Assembly (NCBI GenBank): GCA_020722415.1
Contig: DYKV01000002.1
Location: 15,718 to 59,323 of the forward strand
DNA: 43,606 nt
From: Anaerolinea sp.
Lineage (GTDB): Bacteria; Chloroflexota; Anaerolineae; Anaerolineales; UBA4823
Direction of reading: 5' to 3'
The notes beneath the pieces are model-generated. The model was not told the DNA's origin. It did no database searches and worked only from the letters and a program-made list of their open reading frames with translations. The translations under genes were made by a program, and so were the position numbers. Below are positions 24,747 through 33,357 of this stretch, piece by piece (within the stretch, counting starts at the first letter, position 1; every line of letters starts with the position of its first letter).

Positions 24747-27125
24747 ATGCCGGATTCTAAACAGGTATTTCTTGATACTGAAACAGTTGGCCTACATGGT
24801 TTGCCTGTCCTTTTGCAATATGCAATAGAAGATGGCCCTATTATTTTGTATGAGATTTGGAAGCAACCAATAAATGAAACATTACGATTGATTGAGTATC
24901 TTTGTGGCCAACAAATTATTGGTTTCAACTTGGTGTTTGATTGGTGGCATCTTGCAAAGGTTTATACAATCTGGCGGCTCTGTCCAGGTGATTGGATTCC
25001 AGAGCAACATATTAACGAGATTGCCTGTAAAGAACATGAAGGATGCGATGGCCCTTGTATCAAGCCGGTTGCAGCCTGCGACTTGCTTCTACACTCGCGA
25101 CGCGGTCCTTATCAATCTCTTATGGATCGTGAAGATATTCGTATTAAACGAGTTCCTACTGCATTAGCGTATGCGCTTGCACAAGAGTTAGAAAAGCAAA
25201 TCGAGCTAGATGGTATCTACTTTGCTAGGCGAGCAGATAAGGAAGCACCGCGATGGAAGGTTATGGATATTATATCCAAAACTGGTAAAGTTAATCAAGA
25301 CTTCAAGGATGTTGTGTTAAAGTTCAATCCCGCTGGCGGTCTGAAGTTCTTGGCAGAGTATGCATTGAAAATGAAGCCAAAACATTACTTTGGCGATATT
25401 GATTTAGATGATTCATGGAAACCTTATGAATTAGGCTATGCCCCATATTGCACTGCAATTGCACAACCTCCCTCGTGGGAGTGCTATGATGATAGTGGAA
25501 AGATCATTGGTAAGGCGTGGCCAGCATTGATTAGTGAACATATTCGACATTGGCATGAAAATGAAGCAGCGCGCGAATATGCTCGTGATGATGTGATCTA
25601 TACGCGACTTTTGTATAAGCATTTTGGCAGCCCTGTTCCTGGTGATGATGATTCTGAGCTAGCATGTATGGTTGCTGTAGTGCGGTGGCATGGTTTCGAA
25701 ATCAACCGCGATGGTATCGAAAAATTGTTGCAGAAAGCAACAGCTAAGGTTGCACAAGCCCCAATCAATGTAAATCAGCCTCGCGCGGTGCGTCGATACC
25801 TGACGGATGTGATGGATGATTTGGAAGCTATCATTATTGAGGAAAGTACACGTAAACAGAATCTTGAACAAATTGCTCGATGGGTAATTGAAAAGGAAGA
25901 GGTTTGTAGTAAGTGTGGCGGTGATGGATGTTCGCGTTGTAATGGCACCGGCAAGCTACAACCCGGTGTACACCCTGCGGCGATCCGTGCAAAACAGATT
26001 CTTGACATTAAGATTGCTGGCAAGGAGATTGAACTCTATACAAAATTGCTCCGCGCAGGTCGCTTGCACGCTAGCTTCAAAGTCATTGGCACACTATCTT
26101 CTCGTATGTCAGGCAGCGATGGCTTAAATGCCCAGGGCATTAAACATACTAAGGATGTACGCAAGATGTTCCCATTGACATGGGACGATTACGTGTTGTG
26201 TGGTGGCGACTTCGATTCATTCGAAGTTGTTCTTGCAGATGCAGTATTCAATGATCCTGCACTGCGACAAACATTGATGGAAGGTAAGAAAATTCACGCT
26301 TTATTGGGTGTCGAATTATTCCCAGGAAAAAACTATCAGGATATAATTGATTCAGATGGCAAAGAGATTGATTATTATATAAAAGCAAAACAAAGCATGT
26401 TCGGCTTTTTGTATGGTGGTGACTTTAATACTTGGAACCAGAAGTTAGGGATTGATCTCGATCAAGCTAAGAAAGCATTCGATAAGTGGTGTGCAAAGTA
26501 TCCTGGCATTGGTGAAGCACGTATGCGAATTCACGATGCCTTCTGCTCGATGCGTCAGCCAGGTGGCATTGGAACAAAAGTCATATGGCATGAACCAGAT
26601 GACTATGTTGAAACCTTTCTTGGCTTCCGCCGATACTTTACCTTGGAAAACAAAATCTGCAAAGCTCTTTTCAATCTTGCCAATAAACCACCGTCTGCAT
26701 GGCGACAATGTCCAATTAAAGTAGTCAGGCGGGATCGGGTACAGACAGCTGGCGGAGCTGTGGCTTCTGCGTTATACAGTTGTGCATTTCAGATTCAGGC
26801 TGCCAATATGCGGGCTGCCAATAATCACTTAATCCAGTCAGCAGGTGCTCAAATCACAAAGATTGTGCAGAGGAAAATTTGGGATGCACAACCGGCTGGG
26901 ATTCATCCTTGGCATGTGGCTCCAATGAATATCCATGATGAAATTATCTGCGTTACAAGACCGGATATGGTTGACGTAATTGCACAGATAGTGTCTGACA
27001 CAGTTGAATCTTTCCGGGCACAAGTACCCTTGATTGGTATGAAATGGAATCTGGAAATGGAAAATTGGGCAGAAAAGAAAAGTGGAAGCAAACAAATTCA
27101 TATTACTTGGAGAAAATCAACATGA
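24747..27125 (+). CDS. Family A DNA polymerase with 3'-5' exonuclease domain
   Basis: Exo motif VFLDTETVGL; palm motif A CGGDFDSFEVVLAD; motif B KQSMFGFLYGG; motif C MNIHDEIICV. Internal CSKCGGDGCSRCNGTGKL zinc knuckle. ATG at 24747 preferred. Confidence 0.93.
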   Translation: MPDSKQVFLDTETVGLHGLPVLLQYAIEDGPIILYEIWKQPINETLRLIEYLCGQQIIGFNLVFDWWHLAKVYTIWRLCPGDWIPEQHINEIACKEHEGCDGPCIKPVAACDLLLHSRRGPYQSLMDREDIRIKRVPTALAYALAQELEKQIELDGIYFARRADKEAPRWKVMDIISKTGKVNQDFKDVVLKFNPAGGLKFLAEYALKMKPKHYFGDIDLDDSWKPYELGYAPYCTAIAQPPSWECYDDSGKIIGKAWPALISEHIRHWHENEAAREYARDDVIYTRLLYKHFGSPVPGDDDSELACMVAVVRWHGFEINRDGIEKLLQKATAKVAQAPINVNQPRAVRRYLTDVMDDLEAIIIEESTRKQNLEQIARWVIEKEEVCSKCGGDGCSRCNGTGKLQPGVHPAAIRAKQILDIKIAGKEIELYTKLLRAGRLHASFKVIGTLSSRMSGSDGLNAQGIKHTKDVRKMFPLTWDDYVLCGGDFDSFEVVLADAVFNDPALRQTLMEGKKIHALLGVELFPGKNYQDIIDSDGKEIDYYIKAKQSMFGFLYGGDFNTWNQKLGIDLDQAKKAFDKWCAKYPGIGEARMRIHDAFCSMRQPGGIGTKVIWHEPDDYVETFLGFRRYFTLENKICKALFNLANKPPSAWRQCPIKVVRRDRVQTAGGAVASALYSCAFQIQAANMRAANNHLIQSAGAQITKIVQRKIWDAQPAGIHPWHVAPMNIHDEIICVTRPDMVDVIAQIVSDTVESFRAQVPLIGMKWNLEMENWAEKKSGSKQIHITWRKST

Positions 27126-27376
27126 AGAATCGAGCCGGAGGCATCACACTACTCAATGCACGTTATACGGCACTCCCACCAACAATCCGAATTGAGTGGG
27201 GGCAACACAAGGATTCAATATATCTTGGCTTAATGTATATAAAAACTCCAGAGCAGCCGCTTTCGGTAATGGGTGGCACAGCCAAGTTTGTACTTCGTAT
27301 GATTGCATTTTCATTTCTCTGGTGGTTTATTTCATTGAATTGGACAACTTATCGTTATTCGGAGAAGACTCGATGA
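27122..27376 (+). CDS. Small hypothetical protein with C-terminal hydrophobic segment
   Basis: MKNRAGGITLLNARYTALPPTIRIEWG...FVLRMIAFSFLWWFISLNW. ATG at 27122 overlaps the polymerase stop (ATGA). Confidence 0.6.
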   Translation: MKNRAGGITLLNARYTALPPTIRIEWGQHKDSIYLGLMYIKTPEQPLSVMGGTAKFVLRMIAFSFLWWFISLNWTTYRYSEKTR

Positions 27377-27726
27377 TTAACGACACAGCAAAAATCCTGA
27401 CAAAGTTAGCAGCAAATCAAAAGCTGCTCCAACTGATTACATTGATGTACATATCCCAGGAAGATGGCATCGAATTTCCCCTTGACAAATTGGTTGGTGA
27501 TTGGGATAATGCAAAAGCAGGTATGCGGGTCAAAGTGACTTTCACAGACCCGTATAAAGTTGAAGATGGCATCTTGATGGTGTTGCCGGGTTTAGCAGAT
27601 GATCTACTAAAATGGGGTATTGTGTATGTCCCTGATAGTAACCTATACGAAGGGAATCAAACTTGGTATTGCTTGAAATACTTAGCATGTTTATGTGATA
27701 CAATTGAATTGGAGACACTATGGTGA
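27373..27726 (+). CDS. Hypothetical protein
   Basis: MINDTAKILTKLAANQ..., ATGA overlap with the preceding ORF. Confidence 0.6.
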   Translation: MINDTAKILTKLAANQKLLQLITLMYISQEDGIEFPLDKLVGDWDNAKAGMRVKVTFTDPYKVEDGILMVLPGLADDLLKWGIVYVPDSNLYEGNQTWYCLKYLACLCDTIELETLW

Positions 27727-27944
27727 ACATTGAAAATGAAATTACAAAGCTCACTACTCAACAAGTGCGTGCGCTAGCCAGCCAATACAAGCTGGCCGAC
27801 TGGCGCACCGCTGATATTGGCACCATTCGACGCAAATTGATTGTACTTGCAGAAACAACCCCGATTCTTGAAGGTCAGCGGACGTATGAATCTACCAACC
27901 TAGATTTTTGGAGGTTTAGGGACGGTGAACAAACCAAGGATTAG
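27720..27944 (+). CDS. Small hypothetical protein
   Basis: 74-aa ORF overlapping both neighbours. GTG/ATG start near 27720. Confidence 0.5.
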   Translation: MVNIENEITKLTTQQVRALASQYKLADWRTADIGTIRRKLIVLAETTPILEGQRTYESTNLDFWRFRDGEQTKD

Positions 27945-28329
27945 AAAAGCTCACGGCCCTGAGTATGGAATTCAGCGAGAGGTAATCCGTTTTCTCCGTA
28001 CTCGCGGCTGGCATGTAGAGCGGTTGGTTGGTTTCGCCTGGCAATATGGGCTTCCAGACCTATTGGCAGTGCATCCAAAGTTTGGTTTACGATTCATTGA
28101 AGTCAAGAATCCAGATGAATATACATTTACTCGTGCTCAAAGAATTAAATTCCCAATTCTTGATTCCTTTGGTATGGGTATTTGGATTATCACAGGGGCA
28201 ACCGATGAAGAATATGACAAGTTGTTTGGTTCCCCCAATTGGCGTGATTACTGGAAACCACAATGGGGAGCCATTAATGTAGACGAGTTGTTAAAACAGA
28301 TTGAAACGGAGGATAATGATGCCGTTTAA
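27925..28329 (+). CDS. VRR-NUC domain nuclease
   Basis: GIQREVIRFLRTRGWHVERL...GLPDLLAVHPKFGLRFIEVKNP (PD...ExK). GTG start in the shared leader. Confidence 0.85.
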   Translation: MNKPRIRKAHGPEYGIQREVIRFLRTRGWHVERLVGFAWQYGLPDLLAVHPKFGLRFIEVKNPDEYTFTRAQRIKFPILDSFGMGIWIITGATDEEYDKLFGSPNWRDYWKPQWGAINVDELLKQIETEDNDAV

Positions 28330-28450
28330 GAGTAAAGCTCAACGCAGGTGGATGTACGCTAACAAGCCGGAAATGGCTAAGAAATGGGAGAAACATACAC
28401 CTAAGAGCAAAAAGCTCCCTGAAAAAGTTTCAAAGAAAGGGAAGAAATGA
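28316..28450 (+). CDS. Small basic phage protein (KSKAQRRWMYA...KKLPEKV family)
   Basis: Manual translation MMPFKSKAQRRWMYANKPEMAKKWEKHTPKSKKLPEKVSKKGKK. Short conserved-type phage ORF absent from the supplied track. Confidence 0.75.
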   Translation: MMPFKSKAQRRWMYANKPEMAKKWEKHTPKSKKLPEKVSKKGKK

Positions 28451-28902
28451 ATCCTTGGTCTTGTATGGGAGTCTCATTTTCTCGTGCCATTGGCATCGAA
28501 TTTGCAGACTTTGTTAAATGTGTCGGGCATAGTGGAGCTGGGGAAGCTAATCATAATGGCTTTCATCCACAGGAATGTATCGACGTTGCTTTACACTATG
28601 GTTTTAGTTGCACGCCTATTCAGCTTTTTGCAGGTATGATCTATGGGCCAGGACAACCCCCAGTTGTGTTATGGTCCAAGGAGGAAGCAACTCGACGGTT
28701 TGAAAAGTATGTCAATAGCACAAAACGAGGCGTTTTCGAAGGTATCCGGCTAAAGGAAGGCAACAAAGGCATTGGTCACGCGGTAGCATTGATTGACGGC
28801 ATGATTTATGATAATGAAACAAAGTACCCGGTAGCCGAGTGTACTGCACACAACTTCCATCCGCAAACATTATGGATTATTAAAAATGAGCAAGTTTTAT
28901 GA
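28447..28902 (+). CDS. Putative papain-like/C39-like cysteine hydrolase
   Basis: Possible catalytic layout WSCMG...GHAVALIDGMIYDN. Weak motif-level evidence. Confidence 0.4.
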   Translation: MNPWSCMGVSFSRAIGIEFADFVKCVGHSGAGEANHNGFHPQECIDVALHYGFSCTPIQLFAGMIYGPGQPPVVLWSKEEATRRFEKYVNSTKRGVFEGIRLKEGNKGIGHAVALIDGMIYDNETKYPVAECTAHNFHPQTLWIIKNEQVL

Positions 28903-29513
28903 TCAGACCGGTAAAATATATTTTCACGTATGATAAACAAAAATTTGCTAATGCCCTGAAAACATCCCTGGATCAAGGATTACCGACAGAGGATTTGTAT
29001 ACACAAGTGCTTGGAATCGGTCAAGAAGTGATTGGGAGATTGTTGCAAGAGAACCCATTGTACGCGAATTATATTGATGATCTTATCAGCGACTTGGATG
29101 AACGCTGTGTTGAACTTGTTCAGCATCTTATGACAAAGCCAAAAAAGTATCCTGTGGCATATATCCGTCGTGCCATTTGGAATAGATTTTTGGATGTTGT
29201 TAACAACACGAAAAGTGTACGAGAGACCCGACAAACAAAAGTTCGGCTAACAAAAAAAAATAAACCAACACTCCAACAAACCCCCTTAAAAAGTGACACC
29301 CGAAGTCATATGCCGGAATATTTGAAAGAAACATGGGAGATACTATGCAAAATAGCAAAAACAGATTTTGAAATTAAAGTTATGAGGTTACGGGCGCAAG
29401 GATATACTAAAATTGAGATTAGTAAGCAGCTTGGTGTACATAGACTAAAAGTATTACGCACGTTGAAGGCGCTTTTAATTCGTTACAAAGACTACATGGA
29501 GAACAAAAAATGA
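28899..29513 (+). CDS. Sigma-factor-like protein with region-4-type HTH
   Basis: C-terminal FEIKVMRLRAQGYTKIEISKQLGVHRLKVLRTLKAL. Helical N-terminal region. Confidence 0.6.
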   Translation: MIRPVKYIFTYDKQKFANALKTSLDQGLPTEDLYTQVLGIGQEVIGRLLQENPLYANYIDDLISDLDERCVELVQHLMTKPKKYPVAYIRRAIWNRFLDVVNNTKSVRETRQTKVRLTKKNKPTLQQTPLKSDTRSHMPEYLKETWEILCKIAKTDFEIKVMRLRAQGYTKIEISKQLGVHRLKVLRTLKALLIRYKDYMENKK

Positions 29514-29995
29514 GAACAGTAATTTGGTCCGTTGTAGCAGCCTTGACACTATGCATTGTTGTAGTTGATCATTATTCCATCAATATGGCTTTAACAGAAT
29601 TTGAATCAGCCAGAGACTATAATACTGCTGAAATGACTCAAGCCTTTCAGATGCAAGATTCTGTTCGCTTTGCAGCAGTATCACAAGAGGTTGTTCGGAT
29701 GCAGGCACAGCGAATCATTAAACTGGAAAATGCCCTTGAGGAAGCTGGTAAAATTGTACAAGCAACTATAGCAGAGAAAAAACGTGTAGAGCAGGTGCTT
29801 GAAGAGACTGCTAAAACTGTGGCTGAGCTAAATAAAGAAAATGCCGAGCTACAAGCGGAAGTTGACACCCTCGCCCCGGTGTTTGAGGAAAAGGTGCAAG
29901 AGGCAAAGGAGTTACAGAAACAGCTTGCAACAATTCAAAAGACACTTGACAAGTTGACTTCTAGGGTTATTGAAAAATTGGAGAATACTGACTGA
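29510..29995 (+). CDS. Membrane-anchored coiled-coil protein (spanin-like architecture)
   Basis: N-terminal hydrophobic segment TVIWSVVAALTLCIVVVDHY followed by a long E/K/Q coiled coil. Confidence 0.5.
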   Translation: MRTVIWSVVAALTLCIVVVDHYSINMALTEFESARDYNTAEMTQAFQMQDSVRFAAVSQEVVRMQAQRIIKLENALEEAGKIVQATIAEKKRVEQVLEETAKTVAELNKENAELQAEVDTLAPVFEEKVQEAKELQKQLATIQKTLDKLTSRVIEKLENTD

Positions 29996-30297
29996 TGAAG
30001 ACTGCCATTATTGCTTTACTAGCTTTCGGGTTGATTGGTCTTGGCACTTGTTTTATTACTTACAAGCGACAAGCCGAGAATACAATTGACCACTATCAGC
30101 AACGAGCACTCAAAATTCGCTTCGAGAAAAATGAGGCACAGCGAAAGATTAACATTCTCATTCAGACGCTCAATGACGTGACAGCTGAGAATGCTTTAAT
30201 TATTCGTCAATTACAGGCCGAGATACAACGACTTCGTCGTGCGGCCCCACCTATATCAAAGCCAAATGGAGTAACCGATGCCCGGTGTCGATATTGA
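29995..30297 (+). CDS. Second membrane-anchored coiled-coil protein
   Basis: MKTAIIALLAFGLIGLGTCFITYKRQ transmembrane segment then a helical stretch. Confidence 0.5.
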   Translation: MKTAIIALLAFGLIGLGTCFITYKRQAENTIDHYQQRALKIRFEKNEAQRKINILIQTLNDVTAENALIIRQLQAEIQRLRRAAPPISKPNGVTDARCRY

Positions 30298-30520
30298 AGT
30301 TATCCGTCATGTCTCTGGCAATAAGACGAAACGCATCAAGCTGACAGCCGCACATGTTTTAGAGTATCTAAGGTCCAAACGTGTGCGTCTGCCAGATTCT
30401 TTGCCAGAAGTCTATATTCGTGTTCCACAAGACGGTGAGTATAGTACAGGTGAAAAGATAACTATCGGCGGAAATACATGTATTGAAGTGGTATTTTATG
30501 AGCAAAAGCGAGGCCTCTAA
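30278..30520 (+). CDS. Small hypothetical protein
   Basis: 80-aa ORF overlapping its neighbour. Confidence 0.5.
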   Translation: MPGVDIEVIRHVSGNKTKRIKLTAAHVLEYLRSKRVRLPDSLPEVYIRVPQDGEYSTGEKITIGGNTCIEVVFYEQKRGL

Positions 30521-31515
30521 TGCGACAACCAGCCTATTTGAGTCCATCTCAATTAGCACTATGGGGCACTAACCGGGAAGAATACTATTTGAGGCATTTG
30601 GCTGAGCTTCCTGCTCCTAGAATTCCCCAAGCAAATTTCATGGCGATTGGGTCAAGTTTCGATGCATATGTGAAATCAGCACTTTATGAAGCCATCAATG
30701 GCAAAGGGGCAGACCCTAAATATGAATTTGATTCAATCTTTTGTGATCAAGTTGAGCCGCAAAATCGTGACTGGGCACGTGAACATGGCTTGTATGTTTT
30801 TAACTGCTATAAGGCAACAGGTGCCTATGACGAGTTACTTGAAATCCTACGTGGGAGCGCGTATGCTTCACAATTTGAATTCAAGATTACTGGCACCATT
30901 GAAGGCGTTCCGCTTCTCGGTAAGCCTGACTTGCGATTTATTCACAAAACAGGCGCGCACGTAATTTTGGACTGGAAGGTGTCAGGATATTGTAGCAAGA
31001 AAGGAACAAGCCCATGCAAAAACTACAAGCTAATACGCGATGGTTGGAACAAATCTGTTGCACCACCTTCGCGGGGTGCTAACCAAGCCCACAAAAATTA
31101 TAAGCCAATGGATTGGAAAGGTGTTGAAATTCATAATGGTTGGCTCGAAGATGCCAATCGTGATTGGGCAGATCAACTTGCCATTTATTCATGGCTGCTT
31201 GGTGAATCGGTTGGTAGCGAAAATGTAATTGTATGCATTGACCAAATTGTTGCGACACCGACATATGGGCTGCCACTTTTACGTGTAGTAAACCATCGAG
31301 CGAGAATCTCTGCTATTCATCAACGAAATCTTTTGTCACGATTGCAATCTTGCTGGAAGGCTATTACCAGTGGCTATATCTTCACGGATATGTCGCGTGA
31401 GGATAGTGACGCTAGGTGTGAAATGTTGGAACGACAAGCAATAATGGCAAACATTGATACACCGGAATTACGGTTTCTCAATGAAGTTGCCCGTGAACAA
31501 AGGTTTCATAAATGA
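30520..31515 (+). CDS. PD-(D/E)XK (RecB/Cas4-like) nuclease
   Basis: LSPSQLALW...GKPDLRFIHKTGAHVILDWKVSGY...DWADQLAIYSWLLGE. Confidence 0.82.
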   Translation: MRQPAYLSPSQLALWGTNREEYYLRHLAELPAPRIPQANFMAIGSSFDAYVKSALYEAINGKGADPKYEFDSIFCDQVEPQNRDWAREHGLYVFNCYKATGAYDELLEILRGSAYASQFEFKITGTIEGVPLLGKPDLRFIHKTGAHVILDWKVSGYCSKKGTSPCKNYKLIRDGWNKSVAPPSRGANQAHKNYKPMDWKGVEIHNGWLEDANRDWADQLAIYSWLLGESVGSENVIVCIDQIVATPTYGLPLLRVVNHRARISAIHQRNLLSRLQSCWKAITSGYIFTDMSREDSDARCEMLERQAIMANIDTPELRFLNEVAREQRFHK

Positions 31516-31534
31516 CTAAAACTACAGGTGAAAC

Positions 31535-31783
31535 ATGCTTTCTGACACAGTATTAAAACGTTTGCTTGGAGCAGATTTGACAGGCGACAAACTGACGGGA
31601 TTGTTTACTGACATGGCTAATATGATGATTTTATCCGATGCAGCGCAAGCCTCGCTGGTTTTAGGCTATGTCGATGATCTTCGTGAATTACAACCTGGAG
31701 ACTTCATTCCTACAATCACAATGTCCCTTACACGTTATACCGAGGTCAAGGATATTGCGACAAATGCTTCAGACCATCATTGA
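31535..31783 (+). CDS. Small hypothetical protein preceding the BCS1-like gene
   Basis: 82-aa ORF with a 20-nt overlap with the next gene. Confidence 0.5.
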   Translation: MLSDTVLKRLLGADLTGDKLTGLFTDMANMMILSDAAQASLVLGYVDDLRELQPGDFIPTITMSLTRYTEVKDIATNASDHH

Positions 31784-33050
31784 TTTTATTAGTTCACAGT
31801 TAGCAAATAATCAATTCCTCAGTGGCGGTGCTGTGCTTGCCGCTGGTGGCATCTTGTTGGCATATTTGCGCAGTGTGCCATCGTGGATTTATAATTGGCT
31901 GAAACGCCAAATAATGACTGAAATTGATGTACCTGATCGTGATGAGTCCTTTAAGTGGTTATGTGTTTGGTTATCCCAGCATCCATATCGCAAGCGTTGC
32001 CGTCGGTGGACGATTCAAACTCGTCGCAATCGTAATAGTGAATATGAAAATGATAGGCATGACTACAAGAAACCACAAATCATTTTATCACCTGCACCAG
32101 GAGTTCATTTTCTATGGTACAAAAATCGGTTAATGATTTTGCAACGTGACCGCAAGGATGGTGGTCAAGATAAAAATGTTGCTTCAGTATTGGGATATCG
32201 TGAAACCTTCAACATTCGATTGTTCAGCCGCAATACTCAATTGATTATTGATTTGATTGAAGAAGCTAGAAGAACAGCAAATCCAGTAGGAGAAGAACGT
32301 ATTAGAATCTTATGTCCGGGTTACAATAATTGGTATGAGGCTACACGACGTATGATTCGTCCATTGGATTCTGTGATTCTAGATGGCAATTTATCTAACC
32401 TGTTATTGACAGATGTTAAGCAATTTCTTGACTCCGAAAAATGGTATAATAAACATGGTATCCCATATCGACGTGGATATTTATTACATGGTCCACCTGG
32501 TAATGGAAAGTCTTCTATTGTCACGGCTATTGCTTCCCATTTAAAACTCGATATTTGTGTATTAAATCTCAATGCATTTGGACTATCAGATGAAAAACTC
32601 ATGGAGCTAATGACATCAGTTCCTTTGAATAGTATCATCCTCATTGAGGATATTGATTGTGTTTTTTGTGACCGAAAGAGGGTTGATGAGAACGAAAATA
32701 TTACTTTTTCAGGACTACTTAATGCTATAGATGGAGTTATATCGAGTGAGGGTCGAATCCTATTTATGACAACCAATCACAAAGAAACTCTTGACCCTGC
32801 TCTAATTCGTCCTGGCAGAATTGATTTAGATTTATTCATTGGTAATGCCTCAAAGGATCAAGCACGTCGTTTATTCTTGCAATTCTTTCCTCAGGCAGAA
32901 ACCTTAGCAGACAACTTTGCTCAAAAAGTTGCCTCTAGAAATCTTAGCATGGCTCAATTGCAAGGTCATTTACTTAAATTTCGAGATAACCCAGTTGATG
33001 CTTCTACTCAACCGGTGCAAGAACTTGTCAACCAGGAGATTCCATGCTAG
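31764..33050 (+). CDS. BCS1-like AAA+ ATPase with N-terminal membrane segment
   Basis: N-terminal hydrophobic segment, BCS1_N-like region (YNNWYEATRRMIRPLDSVILD), Walker A RGYLLHGPPGNGKSS, Walker B SIILIEDIDC, TFSGLLNAIDGV, FMTTNHKETLDPALIRPGRID. Confidence 0.88.
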   Translation: MLQTIIDFISSQLANNQFLSGGAVLAAGGILLAYLRSVPSWIYNWLKRQIMTEIDVPDRDESFKWLCVWLSQHPYRKRCRRWTIQTRRNRNSEYENDRHDYKKPQIILSPAPGVHFLWYKNRLMILQRDRKDGGQDKNVASVLGYRETFNIRLFSRNTQLIIDLIEEARRTANPVGEERIRILCPGYNNWYEATRRMIRPLDSVILDGNLSNLLLTDVKQFLDSEKWYNKHGIPYRRGYLLHGPPGNGKSSIVTAIASHLKLDICVLNLNAFGLSDEKLMELMTSVPLNSIILIEDIDCVFCDRKRVDENENITFSGLLNAIDGVISSEGRILFMTTNHKETLDPALIRPGRIDLDLFIGNASKDQARRLFLQFFPQAETLADNFAQKVASRNLSMAQLQGHLLKFRDNPVDASTQPVQELVNQEIPC

Positions 33051-33103
33051 ATTTGTTTAGTGGAACAGGGACAACGCTTCGAGTATTTGGAGTCACAAAA
33101 TGA
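33044..33103 (+). other. 19-aa ORF resembling the extreme N-terminus/motif I of a DNA methyltransferase (remnant or microprotein)
   Basis: MLDLFSGTGTTLRVFGVTK*; DLFSGTG is the SAM-binding motif of DNA MTases. Overlaps the BCS1-like stop and, by ATGA, the next start. Confidence 0.55.
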
Positions 33104-33357
33104 GTCTCGCCCCGGTTGATTTTACTGGCCGCACAATTGAAATCGGCCACATTATTGCCTACCCCGTTAGACGGGGTTCTGAAATGTGGCTTCGCCGGTT
33201 GACAGTTGAAGCTATTGAAATTATTCAATCAACACCGCCAACATTTAAACTACATGGACACAATGACAATGGCCGGCCTGCTATAATTGAAACGCCAAAC
33301 CGATGTGTTATTATTAACTACCAATCTCAACAAAGGGTGCTCCATGAAAACATTTGA
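33100..33357 (+). CDS. Small hypothetical protein
   Basis: 85-aa ORF with ATGA coupling. Confidence 0.55.
   Translation: MSLAPVDFTGRTIEIGHIIAYPVRRGSEMWLRRLTVEAIEIIQSTPPTFKLHGHNDNGRPAIIETPNRCVIINYQSQQRVLHENI

Noticed and set aside
27196-27726. Long version of the 27196-27726 ORF
   Set aside because: It overlaps the 27122-27376 ORF for most of its N-terminus. The ATG at 27373 (MINDTAK) gives an ATGA-coupled start and is more likely.
30612-30634. Minus-strand match to the GAAATTTGC half of the 17-nt element (gcaaatttcatggcg)
   Set aside because: Lacks the TGGCA half and lies within the nuclease CDS; likely chance.
32431-32450. TTGACT...TATAAT in the BCS1-like gene as an internal promoter
   Set aside because: Spacing is only about 11 nt, incompatible with sigma70, and no ORF starts downstream in that region.
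33161-33177. Hairpin ACCCCGT-TAG-ACGGGGT as terminator or attenuator
   Set aside because: It lies well inside the 33100-33357 ORF and is not followed by a U-tract. A 7-bp stem in a window this size is not remarkable.
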